A DNA stretch of 64,000 nucleotides from C-114 sp963745405 (GTDB lineage: Bacteria > Chloroflexota > Limnocylindria > Limnocylindrales > CSP1-4). The notes under the pieces are model-generated. The model ran no database searches, was not told where the DNA came from, and saw nothing but the letters and a program-made list of their open reading frames with translations. The stretch spans positions 2,480,001 to 2,544,000 of the forward strand of contig CAVUWY010000002.1 of NCBI GenBank assembly GCA_963745405.1, written 5' to 3'. Positions 11,386 through 19,988 of the stretch are shown piece after piece (position 1 is the stretch's first letter; each line of letters opens with the position of its first letter). A program made the position numbers and the translations under genes.

Positions 11386-12089
11386 GCGGCCCGTTCCGCC
11401 CGTCCGAGCTCGCCGAACCCGGTGGGGCCGTCGGGACCGCCGGCGAGGAGGCCGACCTGCTCGCCACCGCCCGTGAGCTCGAATCGCTGGCCGCGACCGC
11501 CGACGTCCGGCCGAGCGACGCTTTCACTGACCGGGTCTGGGCCGCCATATCGGCCGAACCCCTGCCTCGCCCGACCGGGGCGCTCGGTCCGGCCGCCCGG
11601 CGAGGGGGCCCGGCGGCGCTGCTCCTCGCCCTTCGCGACACCTGGCACGTCGCCTGGACGGGCGGACGCCCCCTCGGCGCCCGAGTACCCGCGATCGCGC
11701 TCGTCCTCCTGCTCGTGCTCGCCATCGGGTCGGTCGGCGGCCTCGCCGCGGCCGGCGCGTTCGGATTACTGGGACCATCGTCGCCGACCATCGCGCCGCA
11801 CGGTCCGCCGGCCCCATCGATCGTCGCCCCGCCTCCCTCGACCGCACCGCCGGTCTCCCGCCCGGGGAGACTCGGGCCGGGTCAGAGCCCTGTCGCGGGA
11901 GACACCGGGACGCCGACCGCGACCGATACACCTGAGCCCACCGAGACGCCTGAGTCGACCGATACGCCCGAGCCGACTGAGACTCCCGAGCCGACCGAGG
12001 CACCGAAGACGGGCCGCGCGCCCCGCCCCACCGAGACGCCCGAGCCGAGTGAAACGCCGGAGCCGTCGGGCGATCAAGGGGGCGGGTAG
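11382..12089 (+). CDS. Putative anti-sigma factor with one membrane span and TPEPTE repeats
   Basis: This 235-residue protein is coupled to the upstream sigma gene. The first ~65 residues are acidic and helical (ELESLAATADVRPSDAFTDRVW), as in cytoplasmic anti-sigma domains. One membrane segment lies at about residues 100-130 (VPAIALVLLLVLAIG). The outer part is Pro/Thr-rich, with six or more TPEPTE units at about 180-230. No zinc-binding HxxxCxxC motif is present, so it is not a ZAS-type protein. The role is inferred from position and topology. Confidence 0.65.
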   Translation: MSGPFRPSELAEPGGAVGTAGEEADLLATARELESLAATADVRPSDAFTDRVWAAISAEPLPRPTGALGPAARRGGPAALLLALRDTWHVAWTGGRPLGARVPAIALVLLLVLAIGSVGGLAAAGAFGLLGPSSPTIAPHGPPAPSIVAPPPSTAPPVSRPGRLGPGQSPVAGDTGTPTATDTPEPTETPESTDTPEPTETPEPTEAPKTGRAPRPTETPEPSETPEPSGDQGGG

Positions 12090-12136
12090 GCCGCGGCTGA
12101 GGGCAGCGCCGCACGACGGGTCGCCATCGCTCCGGA

Positions 12137-12142
12137 TACGCT
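12137..12142 (+). promoter_or_regulatory. -10 box of a probable leaderless gene
   Basis: TACGCT ends six bases before the GTG at 12149, and no Shine-Dalgarno sequence is present. Transcription would start at or next to the start codon. Confidence 0.55.
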
Positions 12143-12148
12143 TCTCGC

Positions 12149-12880
12149 GTGATCGTCGTCGTCGGTGACCCGACCCTCCGTCCCGCCGAGGGCAGCGCGT
12201 CGTCCGTAGCCGAGGGTCCGGCGGCCGCGATCGCACGGGCCTGCGCCGCAGCCGGCGCGGCTGTCCAGATCGCCGGGAAGATCGGCGACGATGAAGCCGG
12301 CAGCGAGATCCTCCTCTCCCTTAGCCGCGACGGGATCGGGCACGTCGCGCTCCTCCGCGACGCCGGTCTCGCGACCCGCGTCGTCCCGGCCCGGGACGTC
12401 GCCGACCCGGACCTCGAGGCGCCGTCCGTGGACGCCGCGTGGGCTCGGGAGACGGACGCGGAGCTGGCCGAGGCCGACACCCAGGCCGCCGCCGACGAGG
12501 GTCCGGCCGAGGGTCCGAGCCCGATGCCGCGGTTCGGACCGTCCGCGCTCGCGCCCGAGGACCTCGACCTCGCCCTCCGCTACCTCGTCACGTTCGATGT
12601 CCTCGTCGTGGCCGAACCGGTCGCGACCGCGACGCTCGCGGTCGCCGCGGAGGCCGCCTCCTTCTCAGGCGCGCACCTCGTCGTCGCCGCACCGACCGCC
12701 GACGTGCCACCGCTGGCGGGGGACGCGGTCACGGTCCTCGAGCCACCACCGGCGGACCCCGACGGCGACTTCGCGGCGCTCGTCGCCCGCTACGCCGTGG
12801 CCCTCGACGCGGGACAGCCGCCCGCCCCCGCCTTCCGCGGGGCACTCGGCGGATCCGTCTGGGAGCCCGCCGCGACCTAG
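12149..12880 (+). CDS. Truncated PfkB-like (ribokinase family) protein
   Basis: The N-terminal part resembles PfkB/ribokinase sugar or nucleoside kinases (IVVVGDPTLRP, then a GPAAAIARACAAAGA helix and AGKIGDDEAGSEI). The protein is only 243 residues, against ~300-330. The substrate region is replaced by an acidic Ala-rich stretch (about 90-130), and no C-terminal GAGD catalytic/anion-hole motif is found. It is therefore probably not an active kinase. The gene appears leaderless and its stop overlaps by three bases the stop of the convergent SRAP gene. Confidence 0.6.
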   Translation: MIVVVGDPTLRPAEGSASSVAEGPAAAIARACAAAGAAVQIAGKIGDDEAGSEILLSLSRDGIGHVALLRDAGLATRVVPARDVADPDLEAPSVDAAWARETDAELAEADTQAAADEGPAEGPSPMPRFGPSALAPEDLDLALRYLVTFDVLVVAEPVATATLAVAAEAASFSGAHLVVAAPTADVPPLAGDAVTVLEPPPADPDGDFAALVARYAVALDAGQPPAPAFRGALGGSVWEPAAT

Positions 12881-13569
12881 CCCGTCCCGGTCGTCGGTAT
12901 CGCCAGCGGCACGATCAACGCGGGGCCGTCGTTGCGGACGTTGTTGACGAGCGTCTCGACCGGATAGACCTCGAGCTCGTCGTCCGGCGCCGGCACGAGG
13001 AGGCCCTGCAGCTCGCCGATGTCCTCGAGCTCGGGGTCGAGCCACATCGTCCAGGCATCGCGCGGGATGAGGACCGGCATCCGATCGTGGATGGGGGCCA
13101 TGAGCTCGTTGGCCGCCGTCGTCACGATGGTGAAGGTCCGCAGCACGGTGTCCGTCTCCGGGTCGTGCCAGCCGGCCCACAGCCCGGCGACCGCAAGGGG
13201 TTCGCCGTCGACTGAGTGGAAGAGGAACGGCTGGCGCCGGCGCGGGTCGCGCCGCCACTCGTAGAAGCCGTCGGCCGGGACGAGGCAGCGGTGGCGGCTG
13301 AACGAGTCCCGGAAGGCGCTGCTCGTCGCCAGCGTCTCGGCCCGGGCGTTGATGAACCGCGTCCCGATCGAGCGGTCCTTGGCCCAGTGGGGGACCAGGC
13401 CCCAGCGATAGGTCGTCAGGGCCCGCCGCTCACCACGCTCGACGACGACGGAGGCCGGGTCGGTCGGGGCGATGTTGTACCGACCGCCCGGGTCGTCGGT
13501 GAGCGGGTCGGCCTCGAAGAGGTCCGCCAGTTCGGCGTCGGAGCGTTGCTGGGTGAAGCGACCGCACAT
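12877..13569 (-). CDS. SRAP domain protein (YedK/HMCES family)
   Basis: This 230-residue SRAP protein crosslinks to abasic sites in single-stranded DNA and protects them from breakage. The start was set at 13569 because the mature protein must begin MCGRF: Cys2 is the crosslinking residue, and an upstream ATG would bury it. Other family motifs are visible: YNIAPTD, WGLVPHW, FINARAET, a RCLVPADGFYEW segment holding the catalytic Glu, and THDRMP-like IHDRMP with the His. The -10 box TAGACT lies seven bases before the ATG, so the mRNA is probably leaderless. It is divergent from the rhomboid gene. Confidence 0.94.
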   Translation of the reverse strand: MCGRFTQQRSDAELADLFEADPLTDDPGGRYNIAPTDPASVVVERGERRALTTYRWGLVPHWAKDRSIGTRFINARAETLATSSAFRDSFSRHRCLVPADGFYEWRRDPRRRQPFLFHSVDGEPLAVAGLWAGWHDPETDTVLRTFTIVTTAANELMAPIHDRMPVLIPRDAWTMWLDPELEDIGELQGLLVPAPDDELEVYPVETLVNNVRNDGPALIVPLAIPTTGTG

Positions 13570-13576
13570 CGTCCCG

Positions 13577-13582
13577 AGTCTA
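13577..13582 (-). promoter_or_regulatory. -10 box of leaderless SRAP gene
   Basis: On the minus strand TAGACT ends seven bases before the ATG at 13569, with no Shine-Dalgarno sequence. Confidence 0.6.
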
Positions 13583-13611
13583 GCCGCGATACCCGCTGCC
13601 CCGCCTCCCTG

Positions 13612-13617
13612 TAGAGT
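13612..13617 (+). promoter_or_regulatory. -10 box of leaderless rhomboid gene
   Basis: TAGAGT ends seven bases before the ATG at 13625, and there is no Shine-Dalgarno sequence. It lies 29 bases from the oppositely oriented SRAP -10 box. Confidence 0.6.
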
Positions 13618-13624
13618 CCGGCCG

Positions 13625-14977
13625 ATGGACGACGATCTCCATGGCGCGGGCCAGGGCACCGAGGGGAGCGGCGTCGACGCCGGCGCAGGCCCCGCAGGTC
13701 CCGGGCAGCCGGATCCGAGCGGCTACCGGCCGAGCCTGCCGCCGCTGACCATCCCGCCCGGACCGCTCGACCGGTCGACAGCCGTCCTCGCCCTCCAGCA
13801 CGCCGACCTGCTCATGGAGCAGGGCCGGCCGGAGGCCGCCGCTCCCCTGTACCAGCGCGTGGTCGGGTTCGACGATGCGGCGATCACCGCCGGCGCGATG
13901 TACGGCCTCGGCAACGCGCTCTACCGGCTCGACCGCGAGGACGCGGCCCTCGCCACATGGGAGCAGGTCCTCCAACTGCCGGAGACGCCGTCGACCTACC
14001 TCGCCTGGCGCCAGATCGCCGCCCAGCGGGTCCGCGACGGCGACCTGTCCGGCGCGATCAAGGCCTACCGCGAGGCCGACCGCCGGGCGCCGCCCGCCGA
14101 CAAGGCCGAGATCGCCTCGCGGCTCGGCTGGCTGGCCAAGGAGACGGGCGACAGCCGGGGTGCGGCCCGCCAGTTCCGGCGCAGCCGTGGGACGTGGACC
14201 CCGATCGCGACCTACGCGATCATCGCGATCACCGTCGCCGTCTCGGTCGCCGCCTGGGCCGGCTACTCGGACACGCCGACCGGCCCCGATTACGGCCAGC
14301 TCTACCCGGTCCTCTGGCTCGACAAGGCGGGCATCGTCGCCGGTGAGTACTGGCGCCTCGTCACGGTGGCCCTCGTCCACGACCCGACGATCATCCTGTT
14401 CCATCTCGGCTTCAACATGTACGCCCTCTATCTCGTCGGGCCGGTCGTCGAGCAGATCTACGGCTCGCCGAGGATGGTGTTCATGTACATCGCGACGGCG
14501 ATCACCGCCTCGACGGCGAGCTTCGTCGCCACGCCGCAGGGCTTCGCCACCGGCGCCTCCGGGGCGGTGTTCGGGATGTTCGGCGTGCTCTTCATCGCCT
14601 CGCGGGTCCATCGGCCGATCCTCGACCGTCGCAGTCGGGCCGTCCTCGGCCAGGTCGGCGGGCTCATCCTCATCAACCTCCTGTTCGGCTTCGGCCTCGG
14701 CGGCGGGTCGATCGACAACGCGGCGCATGTCGGCGGCCTCCTCGGCGGCCTGTGGCTCGGCTACGTCATCGAACCGGCGGGCGGACCGACGATGGCCTCG
14801 ATGTGGCAGCGACCGGACGGCACGACCGGCCGCCGGAGCAACGCGGCCCTGATCCAGGTCCTGGGGGTGGGCGCGCTCGCGGTCGCTGTCGTCGCCGGGA
14901 TCGTCGCGGGCGACGCCTCGTACCAGGCGCCGCCCGCCAGCGGCTCGACCGCGGTGACGATCGTCTCCCCGCACTGA
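13625..14977 (+). CDS. Rhomboid family intramembrane serine protease with N-terminal TPR domain
   Basis: This is a 450-residue membrane protein. Residues ~1-45 are a Pro/Gly-rich tail and ~50-185 contain TPR-like helical repeats (ADLLMEQGRPEAAAPLYQR; LGNALYRLDREDAALATW). The rest is a six-helix rhomboid domain that cleaves transmembrane substrates. The catalytic dyad is visible: Ser312 in GASGAVFG and His368 in NAAHVGGLLGG. The start at 13625 was preferred because the -10 box is seven bases upstream; a longer frame from 13472 would overlap the divergent SRAP gene. The TPR part faces the cytoplasm and may recruit substrates. Confidence 0.93.
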   Translation: MDDDLHGAGQGTEGSGVDAGAGPAGPGQPDPSGYRPSLPPLTIPPGPLDRSTAVLALQHADLLMEQGRPEAAAPLYQRVVGFDDAAITAGAMYGLGNALYRLDREDAALATWEQVLQLPETPSTYLAWRQIAAQRVRDGDLSGAIKAYREADRRAPPADKAEIASRLGWLAKETGDSRGAARQFRRSRGTWTPIATYAIIAITVAVSVAAWAGYSDTPTGPDYGQLYPVLWLDKAGIVAGEYWRLVTVALVHDPTIILFHLGFNMYALYLVGPVVEQIYGSPRMVFMYIATAITASTASFVATPQGFATGASGAVFGMFGVLFIASRVHRPILDRRSRAVLGQVGGLILINLLFGFGLGGGSIDNAAHVGGLLGGLWLGYVIEPAGGPTMASMWQRPDGTTGRRSNAALIQVLGVGALAVAVVAGIVAGDASYQAPPASGSTAVTIVSPH

Positions 14978-15038
14978 GAGGGCCGCGGCGGCCGGACGGA
15001 TCGGGCCCGGCGCGCGGCGCCCGCCTCTCCGGCCGGGA

Positions 15039-16478
15039 TCAGGCCGGCGCGCGGACCCGCGGGACCCGCGGCAGGACGACGCTGACCCTCGCTCCGTGCG
15101 GGGCGACCTGCTCGGCGTGGGCCGTGCCGCCGTGCGCCTCGGCGAGCTCAAGGACGATGGCGAGGCCGAGCCCGCTGCCGGTCCCGGACCGAGCCGCATC
15201 GGCCCGGTAGAACCGTTCGAAGACCCGCTCGGTCGTGCCCGGCGAGAAGCCCGGGCCATCGTCGGTGACCGACATCGCGATACCGGCCGGCTCGTCCGGC
15301 CGCGCCGGCGCGAGCAGCCGTGCGTCGAGCCAGACGTGGCCACCCGGCGTCGGGACGGCGGCCAGGGCGTTGCCGACGAGGTTGCCGAGCATCCGGTCGA
15401 CCGCGACCCGGTCGGCCACGAAGGTGAGATCGGCCGTGCCCGTCGCCGCATCGCCGACGAGGAGCACCTCGACGCCGGCGGCCGCGGCGCCCGGAGCGAA
15501 CCGTTCAGCCGTCTCGCGCAGGGAGGCGCGCGCATCGAGCGTTTCCGGCCGCAGGCCTGCCGTGCCCGCCCGCAGCCGCTCGAGCGAGCCGAGCTCGTCG
15601 ACGAGGCGCTCGAGCCGGGCCGACTCCTCGGCGATGGCGTGGGCGGCCCTGGTCGCGTCGTCGCCTGCGGCCGTCCCGTCGGCGAGCGCGTCGGCGAATC
15701 CGCGGATGACCGTGAGCGGCGTCCGCAGGTCGTGACGGAGGTTGGCGAGCAACTCGGTCTCCCGTTCCCGGGTCTCGTGCAGGGCCTGGGTCATGGCATT
15801 GAAGCGGCCGATCAGTTCGCGGACCTCGGTCGGTCCCTCGAGCGGGAGGGGAGCGACGGGCGCGGTCGTGGGCACATCCGCCGTCGCGGCGGCGAGACGG
15901 CGGAGCGGAGCCGAGACGGACCGGGCGACGAACCAGGCGATCGGCGCACCGACGAGGAGGGTGACGAGGATCACGGCCGGCAACGTGGCGAGGAGGTCTC
16001 CGAGCGCGTCGCGACCGGAACGGTCGGGCGTCGCGACGACGAGCGCCCGGGCACCGGCAGTGGCGTTCGGCCTGATCACCGTCGCGGCATAGGCGTAGGT
16101 CGTCCCGTCGGACAACGTCGCGGTCCCGTGGTTCGACGCGTTCCGCCCGCCCGGATCCACGACGAACGTGCCGGCGGCAGGGGTCGCCACGCCGGCGGGG
16201 GCGACGACCCGTCCGTCGACGGTCACGACGAACACCATGAGCCCCTCCGACGAGGCGGTCTGGCGCACGTCCGCCACGAGTCCCTGCGCGTCGCCATTGA
16301 GGACGTCCTGACGGGCCTGGGCGACGAGGGCCGTCGCCTGGTCCTCGAGGCGGGTCCCGGTCGACTCCGTGTGGAGGCCGCGGAGGAGGACGAAGAGGGT
16401 CGCCCCGATGGCGAGCCAGGCGACGAGGGCCACGCCGATGAACGAGAGGGCGATGCGGGCGCTGAGGCTGCGAGGCAC
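15039..16478 (-). CDS. Sensor histidine kinase
   Basis: This 479-residue kinase has two membrane spans (about 9-33 and 166-185) flanking a ~130-residue external sensor domain. A HAMP domain (about 186-240) and the HisKA box LRHDLRTPLTVI with phospho-acceptor His249 follow. The ATPase domain has the N box, DDGPGFSPG and GSGLGLAIV. It follows its response regulator in the same operon, six bases after that gene's stop. The signal is unknown; the neighbouring divergent ABC exporter is a plausible target of the pair. Confidence 0.95.
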   Translation of the reverse strand: MPRSLSARIALSFIGVALVAWLAIGATLFVLLRGLHTESTGTRLEDQATALVAQARQDVLNGDAQGLVADVRQTASSEGLMVFVVTVDGRVVAPAGVATPAAGTFVVDPGGRNASNHGTATLSDGTTYAYAATVIRPNATAGARALVVATPDRSGRDALGDLLATLPAVILVTLLVGAPIAWFVARSVSAPLRRLAAATADVPTTAPVAPLPLEGPTEVRELIGRFNAMTQALHETRERETELLANLRHDLRTPLTVIRGFADALADGTAAGDDATRAAHAIAEESARLERLVDELGSLERLRAGTAGLRPETLDARASLRETAERFAPGAAAAGVEVLLVGDAATGTADLTFVADRVAVDRMLGNLVGNALAAVPTPGGHVWLDARLLAPARPDEPAGIAMSVTDDGPGFSPGTTERVFERFYRADAARSGTGSGLGLAIVLELAEAHGGTAHAEQVAPHGARVSVVLPRVPRVRAPA

Positions 16479-16484
16479 GACGGT

Positions 16485-17189
16485 TCAGCCGGGGCCGGCG
16501 GGCGACACGGGTTCGCGTGGTGGCGGCACGAGGCGGTAGCCCACCCCACGGACCGTCTCGATCGGGGGTCCGTCGTCGCCGAGCTTCTTGCGGACCTCGG
16601 CGACGTGGACGTCGACCGTCCGCGTCTCACCCGGGAAGTCGGTCCCCCAGACGTCCTCGAGCAGGCCGTCGCGGGTGAGGACGACCCCGGGATCGCGAGC
16701 GAGGGCGGCCAGGAGGTCGAACTCCCGGGCCCGAAGCTCGAGGCGGCGGTCGCCCACGGTCGCCTCGCGGCGGCGGGGATCGATGCGGAGGTTGCCGACC
16801 TCCATCGGCCGGCCACCTCGAGAGGTGACCTCCGTCCGGCGGAGGATGGCCCGGACCCGGGCGACGAGCGCGCGTGGGTTGAACGGCTTCGTCACGTAGT
16901 CGTCCGCCCCGAGCTCGAGCCCGACGATCGCGTCGACGTCGTCGTCCCGTGCCGTGAGCATGAGGACGGGCGTGTCGCCCCGGCGCCGGATCTCCCGGCA
17001 GACCTCGAAGCCGTCGATCCTGGGCAGCATGAGGTCGAGGATCACGAGATCGGGGTCGTGGCGAGCGTGGAGGGCGAGGGCGGCTTCCCCGTCGGCCGCA
17101 CTCACGACGACGAAGCCCTCCTTCTCGAGGTACAGGCGCAGCAGGTCGACGATGTTCCGCTCGTCGTCGACGATGAGGATCGTCTTCAT
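16485..17189 (-). CDS. OmpR/PhoB-family response regulator
   Basis: This is a 234-residue regulator. The receiver domain begins MKTILIVDDE with acidic residues 8-9, phospho-acceptor Asp52 in LVILDLMLP, and the switch Lys in VTKPF. The C-terminal winged helix holds RRREATVGDRRLELRAREFDLL and GVGYRLVP. The start at 17189 matches the family; the longer frame adds 15 unrelated residues. Upstream, two CGTAAG direct repeats 11 bases apart (17235-17251) have the spacing that this family binds, suggesting control of itself and of the divergent ABC exporter. Confidence 0.95.
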   Translation of the reverse strand: MKTILIVDDERNIVDLLRLYLEKEGFVVVSAADGEAALALHARHDPDLVILDLMLPRIDGFEVCREIRRRGDTPVLMLTARDDDVDAIVGLELGADDYVTKPFNPRALVARVRAILRRTEVTSRGGRPMEVGNLRIDPRRREATVGDRRLELRAREFDLLAALARDPGVVLTRDGLLEDVWGTDFPGETRTVDVHVAEVRKKLGDDGPPIETVRGVGYRLVPPPREPVSPAGPG

Positions 17190-17234
17190 CCGGGCCGAAG
17201 GATAGCGAGCCGCTCGCTCTACTCGGGGCCGCAC

Positions 17235-17251
17235 CGTAAGGGGAACGTAAG
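17235..17251. promoter_or_regulatory. Direct-repeat box for the response regulator
   Basis: CGTAAG at 17235-17240 and 17246-17251 repeat with an 11-base period, the one-helical-turn spacing typical of OmpR/PhoB-type tandem binding. The box lies between the regulator gene (start 17189, minus) and the ABC exporter (start 17361, plus). Its assignment to this regulator is inferred. Confidence 0.5.
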
Positions 17252-17360
17252 ACGCTGCTCGAGCGAGAGTCGGATGACGCGACTAATGGCACTTGCCGTC
17301 GGGCGAGGCCGGCGGCTGAATGGCGGGTATGAACCGTCGGCACTGGATCCCGGAGACACG

Positions 17361-18305
17361 ATGCCGCTCGTCGTAGATGCCCTCACCAAGCGGTTCGGGA
17401 CCGTCCAGGCCCTGGACGGCGTGAGCTTCACGGTGCCCGATCGAGCCATCTGCGGGTTCCTCGGGGCCAACGGCGCGGGGAAGACGACGACCATGCGCGT
17501 CGTCCTCGGCTTCCTCCAGGCGGATTCGGGCCGGGCCACCTGGAACGACCGTGAGACACGCCTCTGGCCGCGGCGCACGTGGGGGTATATGCCCGAGGAG
17601 CGGGGTCTCTATCTCCGGATGCCGGTCGTCGACCAGCTCGTCTTCTACGGGTCCCTCTACGGCATGTCCCGGCGTGAGGCGCGGCGTGTGGCGCTCGATT
17701 GGCTGGCCCGGTTCCGGATCGCTGAGCACGCCGACCGCACCGCGGAGAGCCTCTCGAAGGGCAATCAGCAGAAAGTCCAGTTCATCGCGACTGTGCTCCA
17801 CGATCCGGAGGTCATCCTCATGGACGAACCGTTCGTGGGACTGGACCCGATCAATGTCGCCCTGCTCAGGGACGCCTTCCTCGAGTTGCGCGACCGGGGC
17901 AAGACGCTCGTCCTGAGCACCCACCAGCTCGACCAGGCCGAAGAGCTCTGCGACTCCGTGGTCATCATCGACCACGGCCGGATCGTCACCGCCGGGCCGA
18001 CCCGCGAAGTCAAGCGCTCGACCGGCCACCAGGTCGTCAGGGTCGAAACGTCGGCTGACGGCGACCTTGCCTGGCTTCGGTCGTTACCCCACGTGACGGT
18101 GACCCGCCCCGGCCGGGATTACACCGAAGTCCGCGTCGACGACGGGGCGGATCCGCAGGCCGTGCTGCGAGCTGCCATCGCCAGGGGCGACGACGTCCTC
18201 CGCTTCGAGGTGGCCGACCCCTCCCTGGAAGACGTCTTCGTCGAGCGGGTCGGGGAGCTCGAGGTCGAGGAACGCGTGCTCGCTGCGACGGGGGTCGGAT
18301 CATGA
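17361..18305 (+). CDS. ABC transporter ATP-binding protein (NatA-like)
   Basis: This 314-residue ATPase energises an ABC-2 type exporter. Walker A is GANGAGKT (residues 35-42), the signature is LSKGNQQK, and Walker B is VILMDEP followed by the His-loop in LSTHQLDQAE. The C-terminal ~80 residues are the extra domain common in NatA-type exporters. GGAG lies eight bases before the ATG. The stop overlaps the start of the permease gene (ATGA). It is divergent from the two-component regulator and may be under its control. Confidence 0.94.
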   Translation: MPLVVDALTKRFGTVQALDGVSFTVPDRAICGFLGANGAGKTTTMRVVLGFLQADSGRATWNDRETRLWPRRTWGYMPEERGLYLRMPVVDQLVFYGSLYGMSRREARRVALDWLARFRIAEHADRTAESLSKGNQQKVQFIATVLHDPEVILMDEPFVGLDPINVALLRDAFLELRDRGKTLVLSTHQLDQAEELCDSVVIIDHGRIVTAGPTREVKRSTGHQVVRVETSADGDLAWLRSLPHVTVTRPGRDYTEVRVDDGADPQAVLRAAIARGDDVLRFEVADPSLEDVFVERVGELEVEERVLAATGVGS

Positions 18306-19624
18306 CAGTCTTCGCCAACGCCTTCGCGGTCGCGCGGCGCGAGTACCTGATCCGCCTCCGCACGCGGAGCTATCTGGTCGGGACACTCATGTTGGTCGTC
18401 GCCGTGATGGCCATCGCCTTCGCCCCGGTCATCGTCAGGGCCATCGATCGGTCTAGCCAGCAGCGGATCGCCGTGCACGTGGCGGCCACGGGTCTCGTCG
18501 CCGATCCCGTGAAGACCCTCGGTGTGCTCATGAACGCGTCAACCGACACCGGAGCGGCGACGCCCGACGTGAAGCAGGCGTTCGTCGTCAGCTCGGTGCC
18601 TGATCTCCTGGCGGCTCGTCAGGCGGTGGGAACCGGCACGTTCGCCGCCGTCCTCGAGATCGATCGCGCCCCCGGCGGCGACCTCGCCTTCACGCTCTAC
18701 ACGAGCGACCCGGCGACCGGCCGGACGGCCGGACTCATCCGGCAGGCGTCGACGACGATCGCGGTGAGCGACAGGCTGGCTCGGCTCGGCATCCAGCCGG
18801 CCGACCAGGCGGGCCTGTTCGTTCCGGCGGCGTTCGGTGTCGCCTGGCCCGATCCCGCGCAGACCGGCCCGACCCAAGGGACGACCGAGGCCATCGGACG
18901 CGGCCTGCTCAGCTTCGGGATGACTGTCCTCATCTTCATGATGATCATCCTGTACGGCACGTGGATCGCGATGAGCGTCGTCGAGGAGAAGTCCTCGCGG
19001 GTCATGGAGGTCATCCTCAACGCCGCCACACCGTTCCAGTTGCTGACCGGCAAGGTCCTCGGCGTCGGGGCGGTCGCGTTGACCCAGTACGGCGCCCTGC
19101 TGGCGACCGGTGTGCTCGCCCTGTTACTGCAGGGAGCGGTCGCCGGGGTCATCCTCGGCCCGGACGACTCCGCCGGCCTTCCCGAGGGCCTCACGATCCC
19201 AGTGTTGCTGCTCTTCGGGGTCTACGGCGTCCTGGGCTTCCTTCTGTACGGGACCCTCTACGCCGCCGCCGGGTCGCTCGTGAGCCGGCAGGAGGACGTC
19301 AATGCCGCGGTCATGCCTCTGACGCTCATCTCGACCGCCGGCTACCTCATCGCCGTCTACGCCTCGACCGGGCTGCTTGACATCCGGTCCGGCTGGATTT
19401 CGGTGCTCTCTCAGGTTCCACTCGTCAGTCCGTTCATGATGCTTGGCCGGATCACCAGCGACCAGGTGACCCCTGCCGAGGTGCTCCTGTCGATCGCCCT
19501 TCTCGTCGCCTGCATCGTCGGTTCACTCTGGCTGGCCGCTCGGATCTATCGAGCCGGCGTGCTCCTGTACGGGCAGCGGCCGAGCGTCGGGGCGATCCTC
19601 CACCTGGTGAGGTCCCCGTCGTGA
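18302..19624 (+). CDS. ABC-2 type permease (NatB-like)
   Basis: This is a 440-residue membrane protein. One N-terminal span (about 22-45) is followed by a large external domain (about 45-200) and then five or more C-terminal spans, the NatB/ABC-2 layout. The motif VEEKSSRVMEVILNAATPFQLLTGK between spans is typical. It pairs with the ATPase encoded just upstream, by four-base overlap. Exported substrate (Na+, drug or lipid) cannot be told from the sequence. Confidence 0.92.
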   Translation: MTVFANAFAVARREYLIRLRTRSYLVGTLMLVVAVMAIAFAPVIVRAIDRSSQQRIAVHVAATGLVADPVKTLGVLMNASTDTGAATPDVKQAFVVSSVPDLLAARQAVGTGTFAAVLEIDRAPGGDLAFTLYTSDPATGRTAGLIRQASTTIAVSDRLARLGIQPADQAGLFVPAAFGVAWPDPAQTGPTQGTTEAIGRGLLSFGMTVLIFMMIILYGTWIAMSVVEEKSSRVMEVILNAATPFQLLTGKVLGVGAVALTQYGALLATGVLALLLQGAVAGVILGPDDSAGLPEGLTIPVLLLFGVYGVLGFLLYGTLYAAAGSLVSRQEDVNAAVMPLTLISTAGYLIAVYASTGLLDIRSGWISVLSQVPLVSPFMMLGRITSDQVTPAEVLLSIALLVACIVGSLWLAARIYRAGVLLYGQRPSVGAILHLVRSPS

Positions 19625-19653
19625 CGTTCCGCGCGCCGCGACCCGGCGGCTGC

Positions 19654-19659
19654 TACTGT
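19654..19659 (+). promoter_or_regulatory. Candidate -10 box
   Basis: TACTGT would start a transcript near 19666 that covers the AAGGGAG ribosome-binding site at 19687-19692 and the small gene at 19704. Confidence 0.35.
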
Positions 19660-19703
19660 CGACCCGACCCGCCGGTCCACCGCAGAAGGGAGCCATGGAG
19701 TAG

Positions 19704-19916
19704 ATGGGCGAGCCTCCGCGGAAGCAAGCGGAACACAACGCCGGAGCCTTCCTCGGCCCCGACGTCCTGATCCCGGTCCCGATGCGGACCCTCTCGGACG
19801 ACTATCACGACGCGCGGACCGAGCCGCCGGATGACCGCGAACCGCCGCCCGAGCCGCCGGGCCTCGTCGCTCGCATCCGGCAGCGGTTCGCGGAGCGATC
19901 CATAAGCCGGCCCTGA
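19704..19916 (+). CDS. Small Pro/Arg-rich hypothetical protein
   Basis: This is a 70-residue protein of unknown function, with no membrane segment, rich in Pro, Glu and Arg. The good ribosome-binding site AAGGGAG (19687-19692) points not to this ATG but to one at 19695, which reads Met-Glu-stop and whose stop touches the ATG at 19704. Either ribosomes re-initiate here or codon 3 of an originally longer gene became TAG. No homologue is recognised. Confidence 0.45.
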   Translation: MGEPPRKQAEHNAGAFLGPDVLIPVPMRTLSDDYHDARTEPPDDREPPPEPPGLVARIRQRFAERSISRP

Positions 19917-19975
19917 TCGACCGATCCGCTGTGCGCCGGCCCTCGGAGCCGGCCGACCCGGATCCGTCCATGCGC

Positions 19976-19981
19976 TAGCAT
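19976..19981 (+). promoter_or_regulatory. -10 box of leaderless MetE-like gene
   Basis: TAGCAT ends seven bases before the GTG at 19989; no Shine-Dalgarno sequence is present. Confidence 0.6.
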
Positions 19982-19988
19982 CGGTCGG

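Noticed and set aside
15096..17300. Very long open frame antisense to the sensor kinase and response regulator, running on into the ABC ATPase frame
   Set aside because: It is the mirror of GC-rich codon bias on the other strand; its product is Arg/Gly/Asp-rich with no domain, while the opposite strand encodes complete kinase and regulator domains.
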